From: Chara braunii
Taxonomy: Eukaryota > Streptophyta > Charophyceae > Charales > Characeae
DNA length: 28,531 nt
Assembly: GCA_003427395.1 (NCBI GenBank)
Contig: BFEA01000166.1
Span: 1,077,981-1,106,511, forward strand
Direction of reading: 5' to 3'
In this document: piece after piece, positions 19,199 to 28,531 of the stretch
How the letters are laid out: each line of letters starts with the position of its first letter
How positions within the stretch are numbered: the stretch's first letter is position 1
Program-made: the position numbers and the translations under genes
Notes under the pieces: generated by a model
What the model saw: only the letters and a program-made list of their open reading frames with translations
Database searches by the model: none
What the model was told of the DNA's origin: nothing

Positions 19199-21400
19199 AA
19201 TTTTATCTCAACACACCTCCTATAGTCTACGACAGGAAGGCTAGGTCTCCATCTTGGGTGATCATGCCAGATGTACGGCCCACCGCGTTTGATATTTCAG
19301 CGGTAGTGCCCTCGCAGGTTGCGCTACGATAGGCTTTTTCCTGATAAGCATTCAATCAGGACTAAAAAAAACTCGACTCTCCCACGTCATCCCGCGGCAG
19401 GTAAAACCCTCCTGGGTGGCTACACCCCTTTAAGTCTTTACCCCTTCTGGCGAGACGTGGGCCCGCTGTCAGGTTGCGCCGATGAGCAGCCAACACTGAG
19501 GGTTGCGCCTTAGTGATGTCAGTTATACCCCTAGCTGGGTCTCTTATAAATCCACCAAGATTAGCACAAGTGGTTGGACGGTGTGTCGCAACAATACAGA
19601 CCTACTGCGGGACTACGCAAAGGTCTGTCACACGTAAAAGACATTTACCAACCCTCTGTGGGACAACACAGAGAGAACACGGCAGCCTCTCCACTATCAC
19701 AAAACAGAATCACCGCCAGGTCCGCAAGGTCGTGGCCCCCTCACTTGATCAGAGCAAGAAGACCACACATCCCGAAGACATCTCTCAATGAAGCTTTTTG
19801 TGACCTTTACAAAAATTTCACAAATGGCCAAGCAAAAATGTGGTCTCCTCGTTGGACTTTATCATCCAAACCAACTTACCATGCCACTGAATCTGCTAAC
19901 CACCTTTCATACGAAGGAGGTCTCACTCAATAGGTCTCTCAACCATCTCTCTCTCTCTAGGATGAACTTTCACACGACCTTTCATTAAAATACCTTCCCT
20001 CTCTGAAGATGAGTCTTCCAATAAGCAGAAGACTGCCTTCTCACAAAAGGCGTCTCTACCATAAAACAACTCAAACTGAGAGACCAACTTATGGGTACCC
20101 ATCATAACTCAACAATAAACATTTGACATGGCAAGCATCCGAGTCTCAAAGACTCGTAAATCCCTTAGGATTCTCACACTTTTAAAAAAACGAACTGCAT
20201 TCCCTCTTCCTATACATGACCCTATCACCCGTCAGTGGGCAGATCGCACGAGTATACTGAAGAGTAGACAGTTCACATTCATTCACATTCACGAAATACA
20301 CAGCATATGAGATGTTTCTCATACATCTCTCTCACAAAAACATCATACATCAGGATAAAACCACACATGTGAGAGTGATAGTGATCGTCATATACAGGGA
20401 AATAATTTTCGATAAACTCTCAACTCAATATATATTAAGGGGCATAATACCCCAACTCAAAGCGAACCAATATAGTTTTGGATTACGTATATACACATAG
20501 AGTCGAGCAATCTCAATTCAAGCTGGCTCTAGTGGTCTAGTATTGCCCGAAAATCATAGCCTCCTTAGTCAGAGTCAAACGGAAACAACTCTCAACAGGC
20601 GTAATCGCACCCCTCACACTAGAGGGATCCAAGTAATCCAAGACCTATCCAAATATCCAACCCGAAACACAAGGTCCATCACGTCTCAATCAATCATAAA
20701 CTTACAACAGCCTTGAATCAAACCGTCGTGCATACTCCTCTCTCGTATCTCAGCACAACCCGTATAGCAAGAGGTTCAACACCCTAACTCTCGAGGTCAT
20801 AGCGCCCTGAAACCACAACCCAAGACCTACTCAATTTAAAGCAGCCTCCTGTATACAAACGTATAGACGCGTGCTCTTTCCTAACTCGGGGTGGTATGGT
20901 TAAAAATCAACTCCGCCCCTAAAACACAATCAATTCATCTTGAATCGTAGGAAGACATTCCTGAATGAAGGTATATGTCTTAATGAAGGACAAATATCAC
21001 AACCAAAATCAAATCATCCCTCCTAGTAAAACCCCATCCATACATGACCTCGTGATGTGCTCAGGTCTATATTACAACCTCGTCCCTCATCCGCTTTTTA
21101 TCTCTAGCGACCCATACATATACGAGGCGCACTCTCATACTCTACCCAATCTACCCCTTGAGTAGATGCAAAAACCTGAAAATTTGCTTATCCTACTTAA
21201 CATGAGGTCTCTTATGTTCTGACATATACACACAATGCACTAAAGGCTTATATACACCTCTTCCAACCCGTTCTGTATATAGTCAAGATCCTATAAACTA
21301 AAACACAGGGTCAGAATCACACAACCAGTTAGCCTTCTCATGCACACGTATATACACAAGCTCATGAGGGATGTACTTCGACAAAACACAAGGGCATCCT

Positions 21401-21724
21401 CTATCGCCCTGCTACTGCCCGGACCTCATCCCAATCTACAACCCTGTCACCTGGATCGTGGTAGCTTGCATAAGCATCAATGATATTGACCAATCTCCTT
21501 AGTCCTTGACCATGGGGTACGAATCTGTGGTCCAGATACAGGCAATACAACAACTCGCACGCGTGCCTTGCATATCCCCCTTCTCGCTCCTTCACTGCGG
21601 CCTTAGATACGGCCTCTACCCCAATCTTCCCTTGAGAACCTTCCACCTCGAACTCCCTCGACCCCGTCACCTGTTGAACTACAACGAGCGGCGTTAGGGT
21701 CGAGGCTCGACTGGAATTTCGCAA
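21401..21724 (-). CDS. unrecognised reading frame in the internal region, possible gag remnant
   Basis: A 107-codon frame whose only early start is a TTG at 21722-21724; no ATG is used at the left edge. The product is mixed and charged (for example E-F-E-V-E-G-S-Q-G-K and H-A-C-E-L-L-Y-C-L-Y-L-D-H-R-F) without low-complexity runs, and ends V-V-D-W-D-E-V-R-A-V-A-G-R. Its strand matches the element's transcription direction and it lies about 2 kb after the primer-binding site. A decayed gag-like or captured piece is therefore possible, but I see no zinc knuckle or capsid motif. It could be chance. Confidence 0.2.
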   Translation of the reverse strand: MRNSSRASTLTPLVVVQQVTGSREFEVEGSQGKIGVEAVSKAAVKEREGGYARHACELLYCLYLDHRFVPHGQGLRRLVNIIDAYASYHDPGDRVVDWDEVRAVAGR

Positions 21725-23748
21725 CTAAATCTAATGCAGAATATATCCCTACTAAATCAAGTCGTTCTCCTCGTGAAAGCACATAAGAATTTATTCAGAA
21801 CAACGCCGTTACCGAAGAGAGTCTTTAAATAAATATTCATCTAAAATAAAACATAAATATTTATAAATCCCTCAAATCATAACTCAACCATCAACCACTT
21901 ATGGTTTTTATTATCAAGGAAGGACACAATATACGTATGTCGCATAGGCGACTACTGCAAACATGAATCCAAAATGTCGTATAACCCATGATGAATAATA
22001 TATACTTACAACAATAATCACAACGTAATAGACACAACTTATTGGCAAGGGTTGTAACTGAAGATTGCGACAAAGTTTTATGAATAACAACATGAAGTCA
22101 ACTCAACTGTCAGTCATACAACAAGATAACTCTCAATAGCGTATTTCCCCACTCTATAAGGCAGAAGTAGGACTACCAATGAGTAAATAACATGATATAA
22201 TTGATATCCCTTCGACTCTTAAGCGAAGCATATATTATAGAGGGGCGGTGTAATCCTCAAAAGATAACATCTTGACTCATGAGCCTCGCTCTAAAAATCG
22301 AGCCTCACCGCATCCCTCTTTGATTCCAGCGCTTGCACCTCACCGACCCTAATCATGGTCAGATGGACAACCCCATTCATACCTATTAAGGCAACGAATA
22401 ACAAATTCGCTTCCTTACAAATATGATGACTCTGCTTAACGCGAGACGAGCCTAGGTCGCTACTCCTGACCCGCTCTCACTAAGCAGTAGCTGTTCCACT
22501 CGATCATTATAGCTTTGGCAAGGTAACAAGCCCCTTCCTCTCTTCTCAACAGATAATGTAGTTACTCTCCTATCATAGGAAATGTAACAACACCCCACTA
22601 ATGAACCAGGAATATAATTCCGGCGTGGGTCTCACTATCATCTTTGAGACTAACAACTGCTTCCTTAAGTTTCAAGGAGGGAGTAACAATTCAAGAATGC
22701 ACTTTCCCTGAGGACAATTATACACGCTGACTTACTCCCTCGAGGAAGAACCACCTTCCCTAGGAGTGAGTCACCCCATTCACCTCTGGTCCCATGCGAG
22801 ATGTGGGTTTCATGCAACGTCTATGTCCTCTTTCAAAGGCAATCCATACCTACATCATCAATCAAATACCTACATCACCAATCAAATATCAAACAAAATA
22901 TAGAAAAACACATATATGGCAGCAATCAAATAACACCGTCATAAAAATGAACAAATAGATATATATTACACATACTTCATAACATAAGTCTCTCTTCGGG
23001 TTAGCCACACCATCAATCAAATAACCACTTCTTCTTTAGCTTTATCGATAGCTACAATTGGACAATCTCCAAGTGACTCACCCCATCGCCAACTGATACT
23101 ATCAATGAATCTAGGTATGATATTCATCGCAGTACCTATTACACCATAATTCAGTTTGAGCTCAAGGAAAGACCTTTACAATCAAACCCCTCACTTCGCA
23201 CCCATCAGTCACCTCCTCACTCATGTCGCTCACGTACTAGAAACCTTCTCTAAGACGACACTTTACTGACCAGGGGGAGACGCCTCAACTTAACGTATTT
23301 ACATCCCAAGCAAGCCTAACACATAACTTACATAATAAGTCACTAGCCTCATAGCGTTGGCAGTTATCAACTCGGTTTGCTTCGGTAATACACATACCCA
23401 ACAACACGGATGCTGCCTTAACTCAACCACGGCCGCATCAGATACGTTACATATCGCTCAATTATCAAAAGATACTTAAGATGACAAGGTGCTCGTTGAG
23501 ACCACTATTATATGCATCAAAATACTTTAAGTGTATAGCCAAACACTTCATTCCTCGAGTAGACTACGCATACACTGATAATCAATGCTAATCATTCTTA
23601 GGCCACAGTTTTTAAGATATTTTCAACGATAGTCAAGGCATCAAGCAATCAACCATATACGTCAAAAGAAAACTTATCATTTTGCCTAGTTCTCACTTTC
23701 TCATACCCGGATGTCGTTCCATCAGGGACAACGGCAGACAACCGTTAT

Positions 23749-23765
23749 CCCCAGCAACGGCGCCA
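23749..23765 (-). promoter_or_regulatory. primer-binding site complementary to tRNA-Asp
   Basis: On the element strand it reads TGGCGCCGTTGCTGGGG. The 3' end of plant tRNA-Asp is, as I remember it, CCCCGGCAACGGCGCCA, giving 16 of 17 complementary positions. It begins two bases after the last LTR base (23768), the expected place for the start of minus-strand DNA synthesis. tRNA-Asp primers are known from plant Ty3 lineages such as Athila. Confidence 0.8.
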
Positions 23766-25539
23766 CCTGCCGAGCGCATCGGTCCGGCACTGCACGGGGC
23801 AGCGCGAGACCCTCCCGGCCGCGTCACGCAGGAGTTGGTTTTTATCCTCGTCGCGAATATACATGGAGTTTCCGCATGAAGCTCCGCCCGAGTGCGCCAG
23901 CCATACCTCTTGCGAGCCCCTGCGACAGGAGAGGGCCTACGCGAGGCACGACTTACCTCCACCTTACGGAAGTTGTCAACTCCCTTCGGCGGGCGTATCC
24001 CCGCCGAGCTACCAGTCCACAGTACGAAAGTTGATCAGCTGCAATCGCAAAGGTGGACTAGCCGAGGGCGTTTCTCGTTCGTTGTAGCATAGGGGGTACG
24101 CGCGGTAATACGCCTCTATCGAACCCGCACGCGAATCGACGCCTTGGGGGGCTGAGGTCCCAAGCGCGACTCGTCGCCGGTCGACTAGGACGCATCCCAC
24201 GCACCACGCGCACACCACTCTAAGAACATAAAAACAAAAACACATACACATATGCACGTACATATACAAATACAGAACAACACAAAACAAACAACACGAC
24301 AACACTCCTAGTCCCTTAGTAATCATCTCATAACTTTCTGACGAGGAAATCAGATACGCGTCGCGCACGAGACTCGGTATAAACTGCGCAGACGCAGGGC
24401 TAACTCATATCGACTCGCAATGCATGCATACACAAAGGATCGCAATGATGATGTACTATGCAGTACCCATACTCATGCGGTCCTCGTTAATCTTGAAGGT
24501 CGCATTTAACACTCAAGTGTCGGCTGACACACGCCTTGAGGGTTAATCTCTCGACGCTGGAGAACCGCCTAGGGCGGTTGAAAACCACATCCTCTTCTGC
24601 ACCCTGCGGAGAGCGGGTGGTATACAGGTTCATACATGGGGTGACAATCGTCTCTTATCGCCCTGGAGACCAGCTCTATCATCTAGGGTCTGGGGAGAAG
24701 TCAAGAGGTTTGACTTTGACGGTTGCCACGGACTACAACGTCCAACTATAAAATTCTAAAAAGCAAAGGATAAAAAGGGATCTCATTTTTCTCTCAAAAA
24801 CATAATTTGTTTAACCCTTACGCACGATCACGGTAGGTCACGCGAAGCACAAAAAACATATATATTTACACACATAAAGGGTTATTAATATAGAACGATC
24901 ACTTATCACAGTCACAGTGGGTCTCCTCTCAGCCGTATATATATGTATGTGAGCGCATGCAGTCAAATCCAAAGTCCGAATCACCAAACATACCTGCAAT
25001 CACATCAAAGATTCGACCAAAAGTTCATGCACTACACGGGGTCAACTTCAACCATTCTCTGCACTTACACCCCTTGCGTTTAGCCATACAAGCCCCACTC
25101 TTGTGCAACTCCTCAAAATAAAATACTCAGTATTTTTCTTTAAATGACCATTTAAATAAAGTCCGGGTGAAAACACAACAAAACAGTTCAAATCACAAGG
25201 CTAAAGCCTTTAGGTTGAGTGGCAGGAGTGAATTGGAGTTGAATCGTAAACCGACGAATCGACAACCGACCTGTTATCAGTGATAACAGAAGATGATCCT
25301 TGTAGGATCAAGTTGAATCTAGCCCAAATCATGAATCAATCGATCAAGAAAACCTGTAATACAAGACATGTCAATCCCCAAGCTAAATTTATAAGTCAAT
25401 GGAGAAAAATCCTCTTATCACGATCTCACTCAAATCATCCTATTTAACTAAGCCTAAGTCTACCTCCAAGTAAGTGTCAAAAGAAAGGTAGACTTTGACA
25501 GAATCTCCTCTGTATAGAGTGAATTTCCCAGAATTGCCA

Positions 25540-25845
25540 CTTGTCAAAATATAATCTAACTCCTTTAAACTAAGAAAATTTCGGCAGCGCTTCCCGTAGG
25601 AGAAGTGTCCTTTCAGAATTTATATCTGCCTGAATATGAAAACAGAAATAATATTCAATCTTCCAAAGTCAATTTTTGTCTAATTCCCTGAATTAGCAAA
25701 AATTCGGGCAACACTCCCTTTAGAAAAAGTGAGTTCCCAAATTTTTACTAAGCCATATAAGATTTAGACCAGTTGAACTTTGAAAAGTCAAAAGTTGACT
25801 AACTCCTTGGATTGGCAGAAATTTCGGCAGCGCTTCCCGTAGAGA
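25540..25845 (-). repeat. GGCAGCGCTTCC motif units (copy C)
   Basis: The motif is intact at 25576-25598 and 25819-25841, with a decayed copy (TTCGGGCAACACTCCC) near 25702. The order and the decayed middle unit are the same as in copy B, so that decay predates the insertion. Confidence 0.75.
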
Positions 25846-26160
25846 AAGTAACTTTCCAAAATTTATACAAAGCCAAGTATAACAAAATATCCCAGAAAAT
25901 GCGGGAATTGATCTAAGTAAAACAAACTTAGCTCATAAAATGCAGGAATTGAAACCAACTATGGCTCTAGCACGTGGCGAACGACTAAAACAACTACCTA
26001 TCAAACTGAAAATCAGACTAAGCAGCAGCCTCACTTAGTCACATGCAGGCTAAACCACAAAGGTAAGTACTCTCACCATCCCGAAAGTCAACTTAGCAAA
26101 CAATAGTTCATAGTCCCTCAATGATTTATCCTTTTATACCCAGCTTACATAGGGCATAAA

Positions 26161-26820
26161 GCTAGACCACCCAAACTTATGGAACATGTCTAGCTCAGTC
26201 ATGGAGTATACACAAACACAGGGCACAACAACTTTTCTCTTCTTTGGGCATGTGACTAGGCTACCCTAGTCGCCCTAAACTGTTTAAGTATCCAAGATTT
26301 ATACAATTGTCTGCACTTAGTCTTTTGAGGTAACATATAATTGAACCGATCATCTTCAGCTCAAGATTCAGCCTGCCCCTTCGTACCCCAATTTTATTCT
26401 TCATTAGTACTCTCTTTAGTTGGTGATAAGCTATAGTCAGACCACCCAAACTTATGGAACCCTGTCTGACTAACCAGTTCATAAGTTAAATAGTAATAAA
26501 GTATAACCAAATTATAACCTTCTGGTTCCAACATGTGCGAGGCATTGGACAAAGACCACCCAAACTTATGGAACATGTTTTGGTCCTCAGCCTGGTTCAT
26601 TTCTCTCAAAGCCAAGGCAAAAAAGAAATCGACAGAAACCCAAAGTAAACAAGGCCGCCAGACTACCCAAACTTATGGATTTGACTGGCTCCTGAAAATT
26701 CAACCACAGTCAGCCCTCACAAATCATAGCAACTAGACCACCCAAACTTATGGAACATGTCTGGTTCTCTAGGCAATTCAAAATAAACATAGCACTGAGT
26801 CTTCCCAAACTTATGGAACT
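26161..26820 (-). repeat. hairpin-unit array in LTR copy C
   Basis: The loop core CCAAACTTATGGA occurs near 26170, 26446, 26560, 26667, 26741 and 26804. Unit-specific stems are GCTAGAC/GTCTAGC (26161-26167, 26188-26194), TAGTCAGAC/GTCTGACTA (26434-26442, 26464-26472), GGACAAAGAC/GTTTTGGTCC with one mismatch and one G-T (26547-26556, 26577-26586), GCCAG/CTGGC (26657-26661, 26685-26689), and AACTAGAC/GTCTGGTT with one G-T (26731-26738, 26759-26766). The last core has no pairing arms. A separate tight palindrome GACTAGG/CCTAGTC lies at 26254-26260 and 26265-26271. Confidence 0.85.
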
Positions 26821-28531
26821 GGCCCATCCCTTAGTTGACCCAGTCAAACTTCATACAAAATTACCTTTCTCCCACCCTTCCCTTAGATGCAACCCCACAA
26901 TCTACTTTCAGTCAAACGAAGAAGTTGAACCTGACATTATACATGCGTTCCTTTACTTAGTCTGGTTATGTCCTGAAGAGAAAACAAAAATCACAGGGTC
27001 ACGCACGCATACGCCAATCAGACTACAGGGGAATAGGTAAACATGGGTGTAGTGGGTTATACAGATAGAGATGGTTTACCTCATGGTTCCCTGCCTCCAG
27101 AACCTCGCCTAGGTTCCGGCAGAGCTCCCGCAATCGATGGGACGACTCCCCACAGAGCCTTAATGCGGACCTACGGGTTGCAATCCCGCCTGCCGCCTTC
27201 CTCTCAGAACAGGATTAGACTCAGAGTAAGAAATGCAGAAGATAAGGGGTTTCAGACTCTCGAGATGCAAGAAGGGGACAACTCAACTCTTAGGAGAGGG
27301 GCCCCGCAATGGCGGCCAAGTAACAACCGCTTGGTCAAGCTCCAGTCAGACAACCGACGTCAGCCCCCCTGTTGTCCCCGATCAAACTGTCGTCGCACAT
27401 GTATAGATGTCGTAGAATATAGGGATAGTGGCGCCATAAAGCCAGTCACCGTAGCTACAGCAACGGTAACTCAGCACAAAGTGCGACGGTATTTGTAACA
27501 CCAATTTGCACAAGGCCTACAACAGTTGTGCACAGTCCCTGGACACCGCCGTGTCGTTGGATGGCAGTGCACCCCAATACTCAACATACAAAAGCCCTGC
27601 AGCAGCTTTCTCCGCAGCAAGTAACAAGACGCAGACGCTAGCAATGAAACACGGCAGCAACAATCTTAGCAGCCATGCACATCTCAACGCAACCCAGCGC
27701 CAACTGTCGTATGCGGTAGCACAGCCCGTCATCAGCAGTAGTCCAGACTCTAGCTACGACAGCGGTTAGTCAACCTATACTCGCCCTTTCACCACCCGCA
27801 GCAGTCCGAGCTCAGCAACAGTAGCATACTCTTGCACAGCTCATAGCCGGCAGCAATCCATATCGTGACAATCGGCACAAAACAGCGCTGAGCCTCATCC
27901 TCCAGAACTTCAACTGCTTTCCTTCGAAGAGCGAGCATCAAATCGGCCAACAGGTAAGTCTACAAGCCCTTAGCTGGTCTCACGTTACTTCCATTCCTGA
28001 GTGCAACCCAGGGTCACCGTACTCGTTTGAAGGAAACTGAGTCGCCTGCTGAGCTACTAGAGGCTGTAGTCCCTCGCTACCACCACTCTCAGGCAATCCA
28101 CAGTCACAAGCATGATGCCCACTGCACACGGTTACCACAACTAGGACTCTCAGGAGCACCAATAGTTGCCCGTCCTAGGCCAGTTTTCCCAACGTGTCCC
28201 ATTGCGCTTGCCTCCTTTCCAGTTGCGGCAGGCGCGTTGCCTCATCTACACAGCGACTGAGCCTTCAGACTTACGTAGTTGTCCCGACTTGGCAATCACG
28301 TGCCCCTCTCCCTCTCTCGTGTGAATATGCCCAACACCTGCTCTGGCCCTCGCCTTTGCTTGCTCGCTATGCACACGCACTTGCAGCAAGCCCATCGGGG
28401 CTCTGATGACGACCGACTCTTGAGGTCGACAGTCATGGAGGCAAGCACTAACGTAGACGGCAACAGATCCTCCCCCAGAGTTCGTGAAGATCTCCCTGCC
28501 TGTTTGTACTATCTAAGGCCGCACCCTGGCT

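Larger units (their letters stand above)
18763..23767 (-). other. internal region of the giant-LTR element, apparently non-coding
   Basis: It lies between LTR copies B and C. Neither strand shows an open frame with Gag, protease, RT, RNase H or integrase motifs, and most frames are under 100 codons. Composition is AT-rich with many TCTC/ACTC stretches. Identifiable items are a tRNA-like foldback (18926-18967), an AT run (19174-19198), one reading frame with plausible composition (21401-21724), a direct repeat ACCTACATCAYCAATCAAATA (about 22848-22890), and the primer-binding site at the right edge. The rest (about 19200-21400 and 21725-23748) holds nothing I recognise. Confidence 0.6.
11790..28531 (-). 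mobile_element. non-autonomous LTR retrotransposon with ~7-kb LTRs (5' end beyond the window)
   Basis: Two long direct repeats in minus orientation, 11790-18762 (3' LTR) and 23768 to beyond 28531 (5' LTR), flank a 5-kb internal region. They start 11,978 bases apart. A 17-base primer-binding site matching plant tRNA-Asp (one mismatch) begins two bases inside the 5' LTR. In a 120-base comparison (12481-12600 with 24459-24578) I count 9 substitutions, about 7.5 percent, so the insertion is not recent. No polypurine tract is obvious at 18763-18785 and I see no gag, protease, RT or integrase. This fits a large-retrotransposon-derivative (LARD-like) element moved by enzymes of a relative. The left flank CCGC (11786-11789) should recur beyond the right LTR if the pairing is correct. 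Confidence 0.7.
23768..28531 (-). repeat. 5' LTR, copy C (truncated by the window end)
   Basis: The plus-strand left end reads TGCCGAGCGC, against TGTCGAGCGC in B; the terminal TG is kept and one base is changed. It is collinear with B from 11790 to 16231. By comparison with B about 2.5 kb more should follow beyond the window. It contains more hairpin units than B. No gene is seen. Confidence 0.85.

Noticed and set aside
27043-27498. 151-codon plus-strand frame in LTR C
   Set aside because: The matching B sequence is broken by an insertion of about 25 bases and a stop near 14986. No protein family was recognised, and the frame is antisense to the element.

Overview
The window looks like repeat-dominated nuclear DNA of a streptophyte (land plant or charophyte alga). 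The broken Pol sequence reads to me like the Ty3-type elements of Chara, but that is recognition, not a search. Other pointers are a primer-binding site matching plant tRNA-Asp, telo-box-like AACCCTA motifs, and long GA, TG, A and T runs. I see no intact host gene, rRNA or functional tRNA. Almost everything is nested retroelement sequence.

Layout. 1-104: TG/GA microsatellite. 232-1007 and 10219-10664 (both minus): two halves of one decayed Ty3-type gag-pol gene, split inside the aspartic-protease active-site motif. The split is caused by 1008-10218 (plus, 'copy A'), a long-terminal-repeat unit with TGTCG...CGACA ends and a 4-base target duplication. I read it as a solo LTR of about 9.2 kb. 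10665-11789: unassigned DNA with a short unrecognised reading frame and a degenerate AT-rich repeat. 11790-28531 (minus): a second, younger element of the same family. It has a 3' LTR ('copy B', 11790-18762, 6,973 bases), an internal region (18763-23767), a tRNA-Asp primer-binding site (23749-23765), and a 5' LTR ('copy C', from 23768 and running off the window). I find no gag or pol in its internal region, so it appears non-autonomous.

The most unusual structure lies in the middle of all three LTR copies. It is an array of short hairpins with a conserved loop of about 20 bases (GTACCCTAGGGTTAGGGC-like in A; the related GTTCCATAAGTTTGGG in B and C). The flanking arms differ from unit to unit but remain complementary within each unit, so the stems covary while the loop is conserved. 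Unit number differs: A has about 11 clear copies about 63 bases apart, and B and C have fewer. This suggests a folded RNA or DNA structure under selection, or a templated mutation process that keeps arms complementary. Other features shared by the LTRs are a palindrome at the LTR 5' terminus and a conserved AGCGCT-centred motif repeated two or three times.

No genes act together here. The biology is that of one giant-LTR, apparently non-coding retroelement family inserted twice in opposite orientations, once into an older coding retroelement.
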